This document shows, in pieces, positions 61,772-64,000 of a stretch of DNA of 64,000 nt. Under the pieces are notes generated by a model. That model was given only the letters and a program-made list of their open reading frames with translations. It was not told the origin of the DNA and made no database searches. Location of the stretch: assembly GCA_020436025.1 (NCBI GenBank), contig JAGQYP010000008.1, positions 1 to 64,000 of the forward strand, read 5' to 3'. The first letter of the stretch is position 1. Each line of letters begins with the position of its first letter. The position numbers were made by a program, and so were the translations under genes. This DNA comes from Crocinitomicaceae bacterium. Its GTDB lineage: Bacteria > Bacteroidota > Bacteroidia > Flavobacteriales_D > Crocinitomicaceae.

Positions 61772-62824
61772 ATGTTTTTATTCTGGATCATATTTCTTTG
61801 TTCTTATTTCCTAGTGATCTTATTCTTTTTGATCCGATTTTTTACGGCTCAAAAATATCCAACTGGGAACATTCCAAATTTGCCTAATGTGGTTATCCCT
61901 GTTCGCAATGAAGAAGATAACCTGAAGGTATTACTGTTGGCAATAGAGCAATTCAGACTTCCTAAAGAGCAATTTATTTTTGTGGATGATCATTCAGAAG
62001 ATGCAACGGTGACCCATTTAATTGAAAATGGGTTTGAGCCTATTCATCTTTCTTCAGAACACGGTAAAAAAGCGGCAATGGTATTAGGGGTTCAAAAAGC
62101 GGCATCCGAATATGTATTGTTTAATGATGCTGATGTTATTTATGATTCGGAATACATTGAACTATTTACAGGAATTACAAATGCTGAATTTGATATCATG
62201 GTATTGCCGGTATGGATTAAAAAGAAGACATCATTGCTCAATGCTATTGTGAGGTTGGATCAGGCACAACTTCAGTTCTTGACTTTTGGAATGAGAGGTA
62301 ATTTGGGAAATGGGGCAAATCTGATAGTTCGAAAAGAATCCTTTCTGAAATACCAAAAGGGATTGCAAAAGGACCTATTGTCCGGGGATGATTATTTTTT
62401 GCTTAAAGAAGGGAAAAAACAAGAGGCAATTGTTAAGTATTGTTTGAGTACTGAGTTTTCTCTTGAAACGAACGGACCAGATTCTTTAAAATCATTATTA
62501 ATGCAAAGAAGAAGATGGATTAAAAAAACTTTTCAGCGAGGAGGAATCATAGAAATTATTAGTTCATTGTTATGGGTAGTTCTAAGTATTATTCCTTATT
62601 TATTGATATTCAATTGGTTGTATTTTAACAAAATCGAATTTTTATATTTCTTTGGAATGAAATTGGGAATAGACCTACTCATCTTTGCTCCCCCATTAGT
62701 TCTAAACAAAAATCTAAGATTATTATATTTACTCCCCATATTGGAATTCTTATACCCTTTTTACTATCTTTCGGTACTTATTGGACTAGGATTCAAAAAC
62801 AATTGGAAAGGACGTGATCTTTAA
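61772..62824 (+). CDS. GT2 family membrane glycosyltransferase
   Basis: A 350-residue glycosyltransferase. An N-terminal membrane helix (about 2-22) is followed by a GT-A catalytic domain at about 40-255: VVIPVRNEEDNLKVLL, IFVDDHSED, then NDADV (the DxD metal site). SGDDYFLL holds the catalytic base region and QRRRW near 249 is the QxxRW motif of processive enzymes. Two or three membrane helices close the protein (about 265-345). It should transfer a sugar to a lipid or growing chain at the inner membrane. The ATG directly follows the stop of the flippase-like gene. An OppC-type permease gene starts within its last codons. Confidence 0.93.
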   Translation: MFLFWIIFLCSYFLVILFFLIRFFTAQKYPTGNIPNLPNVVIPVRNEEDNLKVLLLAIEQFRLPKEQFIFVDDHSEDATVTHLIENGFEPIHLSSEHGKKAAMVLGVQKAASEYVLFNDADVIYDSEYIELFTGITNAEFDIMVLPVWIKKKTSLLNAIVRLDQAQLQFLTFGMRGNLGNGANLIVRKESFLKYQKGLQKDLLSGDDYFLLKEGKKQEAIVKYCLSTEFSLETNGPDSLKSLLMQRRRWIKKTFQRGGIIEIISSLLWVVLSIIPYLLIFNWLYFNKIEFLYFFGMKLGIDLLIFAPPLVLNKNLRLLYLLPILEFLYPFYYLSVLIGLGFKNNWKGRDL

Positions 62825-64000
62825 AAGAAAACCAACAAATAACGAGCTATCCAGAAGCTTATCAAAAGTGGCGTGGCGTAAATTTAGAAGAAATTCTATT
62901 GCGATGTTTGGTTTGACAATTATCGCCTTTTCTGTATTTATTTCTGTTTTTGGTTCATTGATACGTCCGGATGATACTGAATTCGCCAATAATCAAATTA
63001 AATCTATAGCTAGAAAGAGTCCGGGGTTTAGTTGCTACATTATCCATGTTCAAGCCAACGCGGAGGTGGAACAACCCTCTTGGTATTCAAGGATGTTTTT
63101 CGGAGGTAAAAAATTGGAAGAAGATTTAGTTCCTATTGAATGGTATAACTTCGATGAAGCAGGCTATATTACTTTCAAAAAGTACGAATCTTCAGAACAA
63201 AAGATTTCATTGGCTGATGTAGTATACAAATTGGATCCGGCTGTCAAGCCAGTAGTAGAAGGGAGTTCTATTAAGTTTACTACACTGGAAGGAGAACAAA
63301 AGTCTGAAAGTATTTCCGATCTGCAGTCAAAAGTAGAAGGAGAGTTTATTAAAGAGGACACTTTTTGGTTAGGTACCGATGCGGTTGGTAGAGATGTCTT
63401 GTCGCGCTTGATGTCAGGTACGATCATTTCTTTATTAGTTGGATGTATATCGGTGTTCATTTCATTGTTGGTTGGAATAACATTGGGTGCTGCCGCTGGT
63501 TTTTTCAGAGGAGCAGTGGATGATGGAATCATGTGGTTGATCAATGTGGTATGGTCGATTCCAACTCTGTTGTTTGTTATTGCATTTTCAATGGCTTTCG
63601 GGAAAGGGTATTCGAGCGTTTACATTGCCGTTGGACTCACAATGTGGGTAGAAGTTGCAAGAATTGTGAGAGGACAAGTACTTACCATCAGAGAAAAAGA
63701 ATTCATTGAAGCGGGAAGAGCGTTGGGTTACAAACCATTTAGAATCATCTTCAGACATGCCTTACCGAATGTGATGGGGCCTGTAATCGTTATTGCTGCA
63801 GCCAATTTTGCCTCAGCTATTTTGATAGAAGCCGGGTTGTCGTATTTGGATTTAGGTACTCAAGCACCTCAAGCTTCTTGGGGAAAGATGATTTCAGATT
63901 ACAAAAGCTTCATTGATAATCCGGAGCTTGCCTATTTACCTATTCTTCCAGGTATCTGCATTGTAATCATGGTACTCGCTTTCATGCTTGTAGGAAATGG
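62814..64000 (+). CDS. OppC/DppC-type peptide ABC transporter permease (partial)
   Basis: The first 395 codons of a permease cut by the window end. It starts with a GTG at 62814 (IFKRKPTNNEL follows), overlapping the glycosyltransferase gene by 11 bp. A cytoplasmic stretch and membrane helix 1 (about 30-51) are followed by a long soluble segment (about 52-195) that is absent or short in E. coli OppC. The binding-protein-dependent permease domain then begins (TFWLGTDAVGRDVLSRLMSG in part). The EAA loop, which docks the ATPase, is EAGRALGYKPFRIIFRHALPN in part (near 300-320). It imports oligopeptides or similar solutes together with partner genes beyond the edge. Confidence 0.93.
   Translation, partial: MIFKRKPTNNELSRSLSKVAWRKFRRNSIAMFGLTIIAFSVFISVFGSLIRPDDTEFANNQIKSIARKSPGFSCYIIHVQANAEVEQPSWYSRMFFGGKKLEEDLVPIEWYNFDEAGYITFKKYESSEQKISLADVVYKLDPAVKPVVEGSSIKFTTLEGEQKSESISDLQSKVEGEFIKEDTFWLGTDAVGRDVLSRLMSGTIISLLVGCISVFISLLVGITLGAAAGFFRGAVDDGIMWLINVVWSIPTLLFVIAFSMAFGKGYSSVYIAVGLTMWVEVARIVRGQVLTIREKEFIEAGRALGYKPFRIIFRHALPNVMGPVIVIAAANFASAILIEAGLSYLDLGTQAPQASWGKMISDYKSFIDNPELAYLPILPGICIVIMVLAFMLVGN

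Overview
The window comes from a Bacteroidota chromosome, most likely a pigmented member of the Flavobacteriales (a Crocinitomicaceae-like lineage would fit; this is an inference). The evidence is type IX secretion (T9SS) sorting domains, CHU_C-type C-termini, PorV-like and TonB-dependent outer membrane proteins with carboxypeptidase-regulatory domains, Bacteroidota promoter motifs (TTG, about 20 bp, TAnnTTTG), a flavobacterial carotenoid cluster, and AT-rich DNA without strong Shine-Dalgarno sites. No tRNA, rRNA, CRISPR array, transposase or integrase was seen.

Layout. 1-2150: accessory segment with a lipoprotein gene, a small membrane protein gene and a non-coding A-rich block, bounded by complementary GTT.../...AAC sites that look like integron gene cassettes. 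2368-8851 (minus): a T9SS-exported repeat protein, a secreted von Willebrand A protein, inorganic pyrophosphatase and a membrane-anchored M23 peptidase. 9027-11459 (plus): a CHU_C adhesin-like protein. 11498-22650 (minus): alpha-2-macroglobulin, a secreted WD40-caspase protein and a tandem beta-barrel protein, probably one transcription unit and the best candidate here for an undescribed system. 22749-30100: nitroreductase/NamZ pair, LolC/E-like permease, YfbK-like protein and Bcp, separated by gaps rich in 7-bp tandem repeats and palindromes.

30110-36250 (minus): carotenoid cluster with a CarH/LitR-type B12 photoreceptor-repressor, an ECF sigma factor, CrtI, CrtB, lycopene cyclase and a second desaturase. 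The regulator keeps the W-x9-EH and cobalamin-histidine motifs, so light control of pigment synthesis is predicted. 37063-45802 (minus): guaB, three periplasmic folding factors (PpiC-type, SurA-N-like lipoprotein, SurA), a MoxR ATPase and a TPR adenylate cyclase, very tightly packed.

45961-59352 (mostly plus): surface proteins, namely a small carboxypeptidase-regulatory protein, a TonB receptor, a degenerate Rieske-fold lipoprotein (minus), a small lysine-rich secreted protein, then a three-gene unit of giant TonB receptor, giant T9SS cargo and PorV-like protein. 59427-64000: housekeeping genes (greA, HIT, ruvC), a flippase-like membrane protein with a GT2 glycosyltransferase, and an OppC/DppC permease cut by the window end.
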